The position numbers and the translations under genes are program-made. A stretch of 64,000 bases of DNA from Ectocarpus siliculosus (lineage: Eukaryota; Sar; Phaeophyceae; Ectocarpales; Ectocarpaceae). The notes under the pieces were generated by a model. The model did no database searches and was not told where the DNA came from. It saw only the letters and a program-made list of their open reading frames with translations. The first letter of the stretch is position 1. Each line of letters begins with the position of its first letter. The stretch covers positions 641,728 to 705,727 of the forward strand of contig FN649740.1 of NCBI GenBank assembly GCA_000310025.1. Direction: 5' to 3'. Shown here piece by piece: positions 55,901 to 64,000 of the stretch.

Positions 55901-57516
55901 GACAATAAGAAGGTCAACGTTGCTGTTGTCGCTTACCCTGGGGCATGCGGCACGGAGCTTCGACCCCAGCCCCGCATACTGTTTCCGTGGTCTCGAAGAT
56001 GTCGTAGCAGCAGTAATCTGGTTTCGACGGTATTATCGGTCGATGTGTAGTAAGTTCGATGTTGGACATGACATGGCTCGACAGTAAGTTCGATGTTGGA
56101 CATGACATGGCACGACAGTATTTCGCGATTTAGGTGATAGAAGCTTCAAGTGGGGAATGAGACGAAACGCCCGCGACGGGGAATAGAAAATAAAGGACTG
56201 TCAGACTTGTAGATAGGTATGCAGTGAGTATGAACACTAAGAGGGTGAGCGCGCCTACGGAGTACAGAAGCCACAAGCTTCTTTCAAGAGGCTCGACATT
56301 CGGACCTGACTTTTTGAGTACTCACCAGCAGACGTAGCCCCATCCGGAACGCTGGGATCCACAGACAGCGGGTTGTCACCCGGCATGACCCAGGACATAG
56401 GTACTGAACTGCACGTGAGGCCGCCGCATGTACCGCAGCCGGCGGGACAGCACAAGAAGCCATCGTCGCTGAGAACACCATCGGTCACTCCACAGGGTGT
56501 GGCGTCGACAGGGTCTGCGAGATGTTCAAAATTGTTTTCGGGGGAGGGGGTCGCGTGTGAGCGACTGTTCCAATTGTCATGCTGTAGTCCATGGCGCAAA
56601 ACATCACCTTGGTATCACTGTCGCTGGCTTCATACCGTTTCGACCACTGCTCAAGGTTACCGATGCGCGCAGAGTAATAAAAACTCGGAACTTGGGTTCC
56701 ACGTGTGTACCAAGATTTGGTTGGGGTGGATGTGGCGTTGGTAATACCGCCAACAACGAGTTGCTCCGGTCGGCTTTCTATCTCTATCGGGCGTGGTACA
56801 CACGACAGTAGGATGTTAGGTGCGCGTGAAAGCCCATGTATCATGACGGTGTTTCATTCATAGGATGTCTGTTGCCGTGGTGCTTATGGCAGACGGGAGG
56901 AGGGGGAACGTCTGCGTTGTAGGCATTTTGCGGCAGTTATTGTGGCGTGGTTCCATCTGTTTGTTCCCTGTGGCGGCGTACAGGTATCCGGCCTTAGACC
57001 GCATACTTCCGATCATCATCACCATGGGAGTCGTTGCTGAAAATTTGCAGCGAACAGTCCAACGATCAATAATCCTGCGGAACTCTCGCTGCAACCAACG
57101 CTTGTAAACCAACAAACGAGCGGTTCATCACTACCCCCGGTGCTTTGAAGCTGATTGCCCCAAAGCTGAGCTCGTACCCAACTCTTTGTGCTCTGTACCT
57201 CGCAGCCTTCCCGCCTTGTAGTCCTAGCCAACCTAGAACTCTCTTGAAAATCGATTTAGTGCCAGTGGACGATTCGTGGAAATAGCGTGTGTGATCGTTT
57301 TGATACCTGTAGGCGGGAGGGCGCACGCTTCGCTCGATTCCTCTCCCCCGGTGCACCAGTCGAGAGGAGTTGCCCTGATCTCAGTCAAGAAGCACTCCTT
57401 GCCGGTGTTCTCTGCAGACGTACCGCCACACGTGCACACGCATTCACTCGCGCAGCAGATGTCGGCATTCTTGCCTGTGCCTTGGATACCGTTGCACGTC
57501 GCAACCTGGGACGGTT
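44975..57516 (-). CDS. Large modular Cys-rich cell-surface protein, single C-terminal membrane span (5' end not found)
   Basis: This is one minus-strand gene with at least 18 exons from 57516 down to 44975. It encodes seven tandem modules of about 70-105 residues. Each has an upper half (C-G-x2-G-[IV]-x-G, then CCP and C-x2-C-x-G-x2-C) and a lower half ([YF]CC, then VxCG and PPC[ILM]IPxG). Every module begins and ends in phase 1. A Ser/Thr/Gly-rich stalk with several N-glycosylation sites, a Gly/Asp/Pro-rich spacer and a final hydrophobic stretch (VGVGVACSVVAVVGAVGLTR) follow. A type I membrane or anchored protein facing the cell wall is likely. About 920 residues are visible, and the signal peptide lies upstream of 57.5 kb and was not identified. 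I do not recognise the module as a named family. Frames and phases were checked at each junction; module D remains incomplete. Confidence 0.75.
47719..47973 (-). CDS. Cys-rich module G (single exon)
   Basis: One exon of 85 codons, phase 1 at both ends, from a CATGCAG acceptor to a CTGAAG|GTGGGT donor. It is the clearest consensus copy: DTCYVEGVEGVSDDGVYCCP, GCGQCGGEGCGAIPVVN, SYCCLKAFVDIEVVCGDPG and PPCMIPEG. It is the last module before the stalk. Confidence 0.8.
48319..48971 (-). CDS. Cys-rich module F (two exons)
   Basis: Exons 48971-48853 and 48514-48319 join in phase 0. They encode NCGLPGIPGIMDATGTRCCP, GCGMCGGGGCGLIDMN, and DYCCTSGVDTRDVTCG to PPCLIPAG. Exon and intron sequence are both close to module E, showing a duplication at DNA level. 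Confidence 0.8.
49536..50683 (-). CDS. Cys-rich module E (two exons, duplicate of F)
   Basis: Exons 50683-50565 and 49731-49536 join in phase 0 after CCPQ. They encode LIDNCGLPDIPGIMDTSG, then GCGMCGGVGCGLVDMN, then DYCCTSGVDTRDVTCGTGTG and PPCFIPAG. The second exon is almost identical to its twin in module F. The intron is longer than in F because two SINE-like copies inserted at about 50.06-50.56 kb. Confidence 0.8.
50100..50290 (+). repeat. SINE-like repeat, copy 1 of a tandem pair
   Basis: It runs from TTCTTCTGTTGCTACCG through CACGGGGTCCCAG, AAGTGTTTTGTGTTTTCAAC and CATTGGTCAGCCAGTTAGCG to an AATAATAAAAACACACAC tail. The orientation is opposite to the host gene. It is absent from the duplicate intron of module F, so it inserted after the duplication. 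Confidence 0.6.
50357..50555 (+). repeat. SINE-like repeat, copy 2 of a tandem pair
   Basis: It has the same landmarks as the copy at 50100-50290 with about 20 percent differences, ending CGGTTAGCGCGGTCGATGCT and an A-rich tail. The two copies are diverged from each other more than the surrounding duplication is. Confidence 0.6.
51162..53205 (-). CDS. Cys-rich module D (three exons seen, probably incomplete)
   Basis: Exons 53205-53111, 51883-51812 and 51253-51162. The first encodes DDTCGVVGIQGVRTGDKCCP and may end at a non-canonical GC donor (TTG|GCAAGT). The second encodes CGSIDMGYITPYLDHEPA and joins the third (SYCCTSSFTVNSPTCGDG) in phase 2. The middle GCG-x-CGG part expected between the first two exons is missing and the frame does not close (259 nt), so a microexon of 20-30 nt, a sequence error or decay is likely. 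Confidence 0.6.
53261..53360. other. Assembly gap (100 N)
   Basis: Exactly 100 N in the intron upstream of module D exon 1, close to the inserted LTR-like repeat. Confidence 0.95.
53384..53735 (+). mobile_element. LTR-like repeat preceded by a G-run, copy 2
   Basis: Nearly identical to 39176-39515: TGTACTCATAGTCCTGCATG to GTGCGATCA, with the same G-run in front. It lies inside an intron of the Cys-rich gene, in the opposite orientation to it, and begins 24 bases after an assembly gap. Confidence 0.6.
54273..55409 (-). CDS. Cys-rich module C (three exons)
   Basis: Exons 55409-55320, 54987-54890 and 54354-54273 join in phases 1 and 0. They encode VDTCGVDGIEGLAGPANTCC, then NCVGIGCGDQHISYVFPG, then DFCCQSAFRDVGECG and PPCMIPEG. 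The Cys spacing matches the single-exon module G exactly, which supports all three junctions. Confidence 0.75.
55937..56514 (-). CDS. Cys-rich module B (two exons)
   Basis: Exons 56514-56326 and 56017-55937 join in phase 1. The first has PCGVTDGVLSDDGFLCCPAG and CGTCGGLTC. The second has DYCCYDIFETTETVCGAGVE and APCRMPQG. The intron falls just before the YCC half, a position different from modules E and F. Confidence 0.75.
57307..57516 (-). CDS. Cys-rich module A (single exon)
   Basis: Acceptor TACCAG at 57519-57517 and donor ACAG|GTATC enclose 70 codons, phase 1 at both ends. The peptide reads through VATCNGIQGTGKNADICCAS, CVCTCGG and KECFLTEIRATPLDWC to CALPPTG. It holds both halves of the module in one exon, with the CC of the second half replaced by a single Cys. 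It is the most 5' module found. Confidence 0.7.
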
Positions 57517-59683
57517 CTGGTATTTTTGAACGAAGAATCAGAGGTTGCGTGAATTGGGGAAGAGGGCAGAGTCAGGGCGGGTTGTGGGTGGTGGCGTGGT
57601 AGTGGGCCGTCGTGGTGATGTGAAACTATTGATGCACTTGGCAGACTGCTGCTCTTTCATAAGTTGGCGCGGTGATACGAATGCCCGTCATGCTCGGTTC
57701 TCCACTCGGGCAAACTACTCGCCTTGATTTTTCAATTTGTCTCCAGGTACATACGCCCGTTCGCACCATTTTGTAAAAGTGGCGCCAAGAAAAGAACCCC
57801 AACGCTGGAAAGTTCCTCACCGAGCCACGCAATTCCTCTCGCTTCTACAGTTCCAAATGCACCCACGCACCCTTCGCAGCAACGAAGTAAGTGATGAACA
57901 GTATACTGACCTTGGCCAGCACATGAAATGCGAATTGGTGTCCTACGTAGAGACAAAACAAGGAGAAATTTCTCCTATCTTGCAGCAGTGCTTGAATGCT
58001 TGAAGAGGAGGGTTAATCCGACCCTCAACACAACTCGGCGTGGTGCACCTCAGACCTACCCTCGCACGCAGTCGTCGTCGTCGTCGTCGCGTCAGTCGCT
58101 TGTGAGTTTACCCTGCTCGGAGGGGTCCAGAGCAGGAGCAGGAGTATGGCGGACGATCTCATCTTGTTGATGTTTCCAAGCGTTGAGTACGATTACAACC
58201 ACGGGGCCAAGTGATGATTGTGAAAGGTGAGGCGTGCGGTTGTGAGAGCCGTGGTGGATGATTGAAGGCGGCACAACAGCTGTCGGTTCGATGATGGGAA
58301 CGAATTCAGAATTATTGCGATATTGCAATGCCATATTTCGGAATCCTTCATCAGCCATCGCCTACACAACGCGTGAAAACAGAGTGATGAAACGCACATC
58401 GAAAGTACATGGGCTTGCAGTCTGACATATTTCAACACAGCAGCAGAGAGTACTACCCGCGCCACAGCGGTGATGCGGTGATGGAAAGAAGGCGGCACGA
58501 TTCATGTCGGTTCATTGATGGGGGGTTGCGTGTTTTGTGTTTTGTGTTTCGGCGATTTGAATATCCGCCAGTCGGGCAGCCATCATGCATCATACGTGTT
58601 AGAGAACGAAGAACGAAAAGGCGTCGGATACGTGTATATGGATGCATCGACTTAATACAGCAGTCCGACACAGGTCAAAAATTGAACAAACAACAGCAGT
58701 ATGGTAGACTGCCCTTTACAGCAGTGAACCCATTAGTCTTTGATGTTCTGAAATGTGATGCAATAAATCACTGCAAGATATACCACAGCAACAGTCGAAG
58801 GGGTGTTGGGAGCCGTGGCAGTGAGTGGGGGAGAAGACCTGCCGGATACTGGCCTTTGGTGCACTCTAAGGGGCCCACCTAGCCCTTGCAAATCGCGTCG
58901 GGTCGGGCAGGGTGAAGTGTCGGCGTCGTCATCATCACCAGCGCCAACGTTCCAACCGGCTATACCAAAGACCCCAGAATTGTATTTGTATGTCTTCGTG
59001 CTGTACTCCAGGAAATGTGGGACATTAAGCGTGCTCACGTTTGTTGTACGTTCCTCAGGAGCACCTACTTTAGGTACTTTCCCTTCGTGTCATGATAGAC
59101 TGTAGTGCACCATGAAAAGTCAACGATAGCGAGCCTCTCCGGCGCTTCATGGTTTGGCGCAGCAGTAGGGCAATGGACTATTAATAGACTACATATCTAG
59201 ATTCGCGAGCACTTTCCGAGTAGCGGCAGGGAGCATCCTTCGTGCAGCGATGAGGCCTCTGAGGAAACATTGTAGACTCACGGCGTGTCGGTATTGCATA
59301 TGCATGTACAGCATGGTGCATGGCGTAGTACATACAGCAATTAAGGAATAATAAGTATGTACGATGTATAGTCTAGTGGCATGCGAATCGTTGAGCAAAT
59401 TATTACCAGTTCACCATCGACCGAACGGTGACCAGTTACGCCGCACTTTGAATCGATTTTGCCGTGCTATCCTGCTTTGGTTTCTAGCACTCCACGACTC
59501 AAGACGAGGGCGTGGCTTGCTTCACAAGAGCAAGGCGTGGGCGTCACACGAACACGGTGGTGAAAGTGGGAATCTTGTCCGCTTCAATTTGTAGTGGTCC
59601 ATGTGCGGCGGCCATTGTGGGCACACATCTGAAACAGGAAGGGTCAGCTCGAACAACGTCACTGCTGTGCCGTCTACTTCGAG
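57517..59683. other. Region between two divergent genes
   Basis: It should contain the first exon or exons and signal peptide of the minus-strand surface protein and the promoter of the plus-strand membrane protein. Candidate minus-strand frames (for example around 57.8 and 58.2 kb) lack the module pattern or a signal peptide, so none is called. Confidence 0.4.
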
Positions 59684-62600
59684 ATGAGTAAGGCGGATGC
59701 CGTTGGAGGTTGGTCCCTTTTCCCTGACAAAGAGGAAATACCCGCTCAAGTCGGCGCTGCGCTAGAGTCAGGAGAAGGAAATCACAGCAATGAAACCAGT
59801 GCGGCGACGCCCGGCGTCGCAGTGCGCCCACAGAATAGTTTCAACAGTCCTCCTGTGGGCGAGCAAGGGAGTGACAGGCTGAGCCTCGGTCGGGGCAAGC
59901 AGAACGAAAAAAAGGGGGTCGCACTACTCAAAAGCAAGGCTGCGCGTTCACCTCTTCGTTCTGGGGTTCACTTCAAAGAAGGCGATGATCTCGAAGCTGC
60001 TCGGGGGACACAACCTCCAACAACAGTGGGGGCGATGCCAGGAGAGGCAGCGAACGACGAGTTTGAGGTGACAGTTTAGCCGAAACCAATTGATGGAAAC
60101 TGTTTCGACCGAAATATCTACCACACGATTGAAAACTATCAGATGGTTGGTCAACGTCATCGTGTCAATGGTCACGTTGCACCATGTTTTCGTCCTATTA
60201 GTGCGGTGACGGCCCCCGGCAGCAACAGGTACGCTCGTTTACTGCTGCTGTACAGTAGACTTCGGTCTACCAGACCACCCGTTTTCGGAGCACGAAGGAA
60301 TGTTTTCGCTCCCGTCAAGACAGCAGTGTGTAGTCCTCTGCCTTAGAAAGGCTTACCAAGACTACTCAGTCAGCAGACCCATCTTCACACGAATGTTTTT
60401 GGGCGCACTTAATTTGCACCAAGTGGTACGAACCTCGAGATACAACACCATGCACCTACAGACCAACCTGTAGATTTGGTGCTGTCGCTCTCTTTGAGTG
60501 CCGTCGCGTTCCAAGGCCTTCCTCTCGAGTTTCGCTGAAAGACAAGCTCGAAATTCCACTAAACATTACTGTACTGGTAACTAGAAGCTGGTTAAATACA
60601 TCAGCGACATCCATACTAGTGCTGCTGTTCACATCCCTTGCGACACAGCTCAGCAGTCGCACAATACCGCACAATACCGATCCCATCTGTGCTCTCTTCC
60701 GAAACATTACTGTCCCTCTTCTGCAGCTGAACGAGGACAGGAGCCCCGCGGAATGGATGAGAGTCGGGGACACGACGGGGGATGCTTTTCTGTGGTACAC
60801 TGTCATGCTAGAGATCGCGAGTGCTTGCTGCAGCATCGTGTACATTACTTCACACGATGAAGACCAGGTGAGCAAATCAATGGTCTCAAGGGTGGACAAA
60901 AGCGGCCTCTACAAGTAGGAAGCTCTAGACTAGACTATAGGACTGCTGTCAAATTTAATTGGGGTGCACGCGACTGGCACTTTGAGACCGTACAACAGTG
61001 AACCACCAAAAATCAACCGCCCACATTAAACGGACCGTCTACCAGCTGTTAAACAGGTTCTGCTTTCCCACGGTAAGTCGCTGCCATTTTTTCACCTGCA
61101 CATGTGCCCCCGGGGTTCTTCCACATTTCACACGCTTGTGTTCCCGCCCTCTCGTCCTCTGCCCTCCTTCTCGCTCCAACCCCGACCACAGCTCTTGTGG
61201 AAAACCGACTGCTGGGGGAGGTGGACGTCTCTTTCGGACGCCGAGGACGTCCAGTTTGTCGAGTTCGACACTCACATCGGCTGGCAACAGTACGGCAAGG
61301 TTGACAAGCTGGGGCTCCTTTCGGAGCTCAGCGAGAGCACCGCCGTCATGGGCAGCCTGGCGGGCGGCATGCATGGCTTGGTCATCATCATCGCGTGCGT
61401 GTTCTTCTTCTTCTCTTCGTCCGCGCTGTGGCTGAGCTACTTCGACTTCTGCTGCAGTCGACAGACACCGACCCATGAGGGGAAGGTGGGGCCAAAGGAG
61501 GGCCAGAAGACGAAGCCCGCCATGCGCGACCACCCCCTTGTTCTTGCCCGGGACTGTCACCGGTGGATGTTCGTGATGGCGGCGAGTTATATCCTCGCCG
61601 GCCTTTGGTGCTTCGGGGTGGGGTGCATTGGGTTCTACGTTGTTATCATGGGGGACTTCACGGACGGGCTCCAGGTGCTGTTATGGTCGTCGAACTTTGT
61701 TGTTTTTCTATATTCGTTATTGTGTGAGCATGAACATCGCTCCCACTATGTACTACGCCCAGTGCTTCCGCATCACAAGCTGATCATGTGGCGTGTGGGC
61801 AGGGATGAATCTCCTCGTCACCGACGAACGCCAAAATAAAACACACCCAAGCAAGCGATACTGGAAACATCACCAACATAGACTTCGCGATCCTACCAGG
61901 AACTAAATTGCCAAGATTCGGCGCTGATAGACCTTCTTTCAGAGCATTCGTGCTGTGAGGGTCGCCACTAAGGATCTACCACAGCGTTGAACAACAGGTG
62001 TTTGTTACCGCCACTAAAGGCTTTGCTCCACCACAGACAGCGTGTGTCTCGTAGGCTAGAAGGATCGGAGTTTGGTTCTGGACAATGACACAGCACGCAG
62101 CATCCTCGCGACCACCCGTTCAAAGGCCATAAGACAGTACCACAAATGTAACCGTCTCACCACTCCCTCCCACTCGTCCCTGTCTCCCTTCCCGCCCTCC
62201 GCTCCCTTCTGAAACGCTGTACATATTCCCTCACACCAACGTCGTCCACACCACACAAGGATACCATAAGCGGTTGGGGCGAGAGTGTGTCGTGCACGGA
62301 GCCCCAGACTAGCCCCCGCTACGGCTTCTTCGCGAACGGGCTGTCCATCTTGCTTTTCTTCGGAGGCGGGACCATCATCTTGTACAAGACCTACGTCTCC
62401 GACCGCGAGCTAAGCGAGGCGGTAGAGATGTGGAAGAACGACCGCGCGGAGATGGCCGAGATGGAGGCACGACTGGCCATGATCAGGAAGAAGGAGGACT
62501 ACAAGGCTCAGGTTGCTTCCGCCGCCGCGTCCGCCGCGAGCCCGGTGCCCATCTTCAAGAGCAGGAAGTCGCAGAATAACGCACCCTCCTCCTTCTCACC

Positions 62601-63556
62601 CTCGCCAACGGCAGCCAGCAGCAGGAACGGGTACCACGCCAACCCTTCTGACTTGGATGACATGCTGCCTCTTTCTCCGCCCGACCTAGTCTCTCCCCCT
62701 TCTTCCGCCGGCACCGCCTCCACTGCCGAAGGGTGGGACGGGCGCCACAAGCGGATGGCCACCAAGGCGGCTTTCTCTCCCAAAGATCTGGAGCATGACG
62801 AGCAGTCCGTCGGCAGCACTGCCGATACCCCGCGGGATCCTCGACAGTCTCCGTCGTTGTCTTTCTTGGAGTCATCGCTCTTGCAGTCCCCCGAGCCGCA
62901 GGTATCCAACATCGATCGGGACCTGGAGCTTGGGTCGGGATCAGCGGCGGCCCCTGTTGACGACGATCTGCCGCCACCGCCAGGGTGGGAGGTCAGGACT
63001 ACTCCTATGGGGGACAAGTGAGTTTGGGAAGAGCATGGTGTCCTTCGGTTGGTTGCGGGTAGTGTTGGCGGTCCGTTTCCTGAACACAACAAGAACAGCC
63101 TGAGTATATGAGTATCGTGTGCTGTGCATACGTGATACAGCACTATATATATGATGTTGATATGTATATCTTGTTAGCCTTCAATGCGCTGCTCGATAAG
63201 GTTCTGGAGAGGAACCATCAGGTTTTCTCGTTTGTTGAAGGGCGCGGCTATCGTTGTTTGAGCTTTCCGCAGAACGTACTCCCCAACCGCTCCACGCGTT
63301 AACGAGGGACGTCTACCGCTCGTCCGATCTATCTGTTTTCCCAAGGCTTGGATCGTGTCGACTTACGTTTTCGTTTCTATCTTGTAGCGCATAGTAGAAC
63401 TTGCCGCCTGCGTCTCGCCCACCTTCATATATCTTTCTGTGTCTCGCCTCTCAAAATCTGTGCACGTGTCTCGCATCTGATGGAAAACAAATATCCACAC
63501 GCAGGTTCTGGGTGAACATTGCGACCAAGAATGTGTCCTGGGATCGGCCCACTTGA
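59684..63556 (+). CDS. Four-span membrane protein with C-terminal WW domain, five exons
   Basis: Exons are 59684-60067, 60727-60867, 61192-61674, 62260-63017 and 63505-63556, with phases 0, 0, 0 and 2, giving about 605 residues. ATG at 59684 is followed by a ~125-residue soluble N-terminus. Four hydrophobic spans follow: FLWYTVMLEIASACCSIVYI, GLVIIIACVFFFFSSSALWL, WMFVMAASYILAGLWCFGVG and SILLFFGGGTIILYKTY. A loop with paired Trp residues (DCWGRWTSL) lies between spans 1 and 2. The tail has a charged coiled-coil-like helix (ELSEAVEMWKNDRAEMAEME), a Ser/Pro-rich linker, and a WW domain split by the last intron (LPPPPGWEVRTTPMGDK plus FWVNIATKNVSWDRPT). The WW domain would bind Pro-rich partners in the cytosol. 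The layout is reminiscent of claudin/tetraspan proteins, but no family is assigned. Confidence 0.7.
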
Positions 63557-64000
63557 AGACACCATAACCGCGGCTCGTCAAGTGGAAATGGTTCAACAGC
63601 AGCACTGCATCGAAAACCGGTGAAAACGCAACAACTTTACCATCAGCCAGGTCAAACGGACATGGTTATCAATAGGTTGTGGGTGTTAACCTCGGCGCAC
63701 AGCCGTCTTGAAGGGTAACCACCTTTTGTCAGGAGGCTCTTGAAGTGCGAGTTTTTTTCCATGGCGAGGTTGTTCAATGCGATTTTTTTTAAGGCAGTTG
63801 GTTGAGGTCTGTCTCACGTATTGTTCTTGTTGCCAGAAGGTGTTCCTTGTCGCCAGAAGGCTAAGTAAGGTTGAGGCAAAAGCGAATGCCGAAGGAGCCT
63901 TTGTCATGCTCATTGTACTACTTGAAGTATGTTTTTTTGTGACAGGTTGGAAGTTGTCCGTTTGTAAACGAAATCGATGTTCGTACATGGGCACGGAAGG
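63557..64000. other. 3' flank of the WW-domain gene, no further gene seen
   Basis: A short minus-strand frame (63994-63686) is present but has no domain or splice support. Two CGCCAGAAGG words occur near 63837 and 63851. Nothing else was noted. Confidence 0.4.

Noticed and set aside
59522-59749. Minus-strand frame of 75 codons overlapping the start of the WW-domain gene
   Set aside because: Protein-like in parts but no splice partners, and it overlaps the first exon of a better-supported gene.
61039-61560. Minus-strand frame of 173 codons
   Set aside because: Mirror of the membrane-protein exon 61192-61674, which has clear membrane spans on the plus strand.

Overview
The window looks like nuclear DNA of a multicellular stramenopile, most likely a brown alga of the Ectocarpus type. 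This is inferred from short GT-AG exons separated by introns of 0.2-3 kb, Gln-, Gly- and Ser-rich coding exons, many trinucleotide and minisatellite repeats, abundant transposon debris and three assembly gaps of exactly 100 N. No bacterial operons, rRNA genes or CRISPR arrays are present. Gene models were built by hand from reading frames, splice sites and exon phases. Starts and small exons are the least certain parts.

Layout: 1-4.2 kb is repeat debris without a convincing gene. 4.2-14.45 kb is the coding core of a large Ty3/gypsy-type (chromoviral) retrotransposon. It carries Gag with a CCHC knuckle, then after an in-frame TGA a 612-codon frame with an intact NADAR domain, then protease-RT-RNase H in the next frame, then integrase-chromodomain-Tudor-like in the third frame. 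14.45-20.05 kb holds its 3' flank, an LTR-like hairpin element, SINE-like fragments, minisatellites and a foldback (MULE-like) element with about 380-bp inverted arms. 20.27-21.95 kb has minus-strand exons of an unrecognised gene. 25.96-29.76 kb has a small plus-strand gene with one long intron. 30-35.7 kb is gene-poor and contains dispersed TAGCGGCA motifs.

35.8-38.9 kb is a four-exon plus-strand gene that joins a psq-like and a CENP-B-like helix-turn-helix to a long Gln-rich tail, so it is probably a transposase-derived DNA-binding protein. 39-44.9 kb is repeats and unassigned sequence. 44.97-57.5 kb on the minus strand is one large gene for a cell-surface protein: seven tandem Cys-rich modules, a glycosylated stalk and a single C-terminal membrane segment. 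A local duplication of about 1.2 kb produced two of the modules. 59.68-63.56 kb on the plus strand encodes a four-span membrane protein with a cytosolic tail that ends in a WW domain split across the last intron.

The most noteworthy item is the retrotransposon with a complete NADAR (ADP-ribose-processing) domain between Gag and Pol. It suggests an element that carries its own ADP-ribosylation eraser. The modular surface protein is the second.
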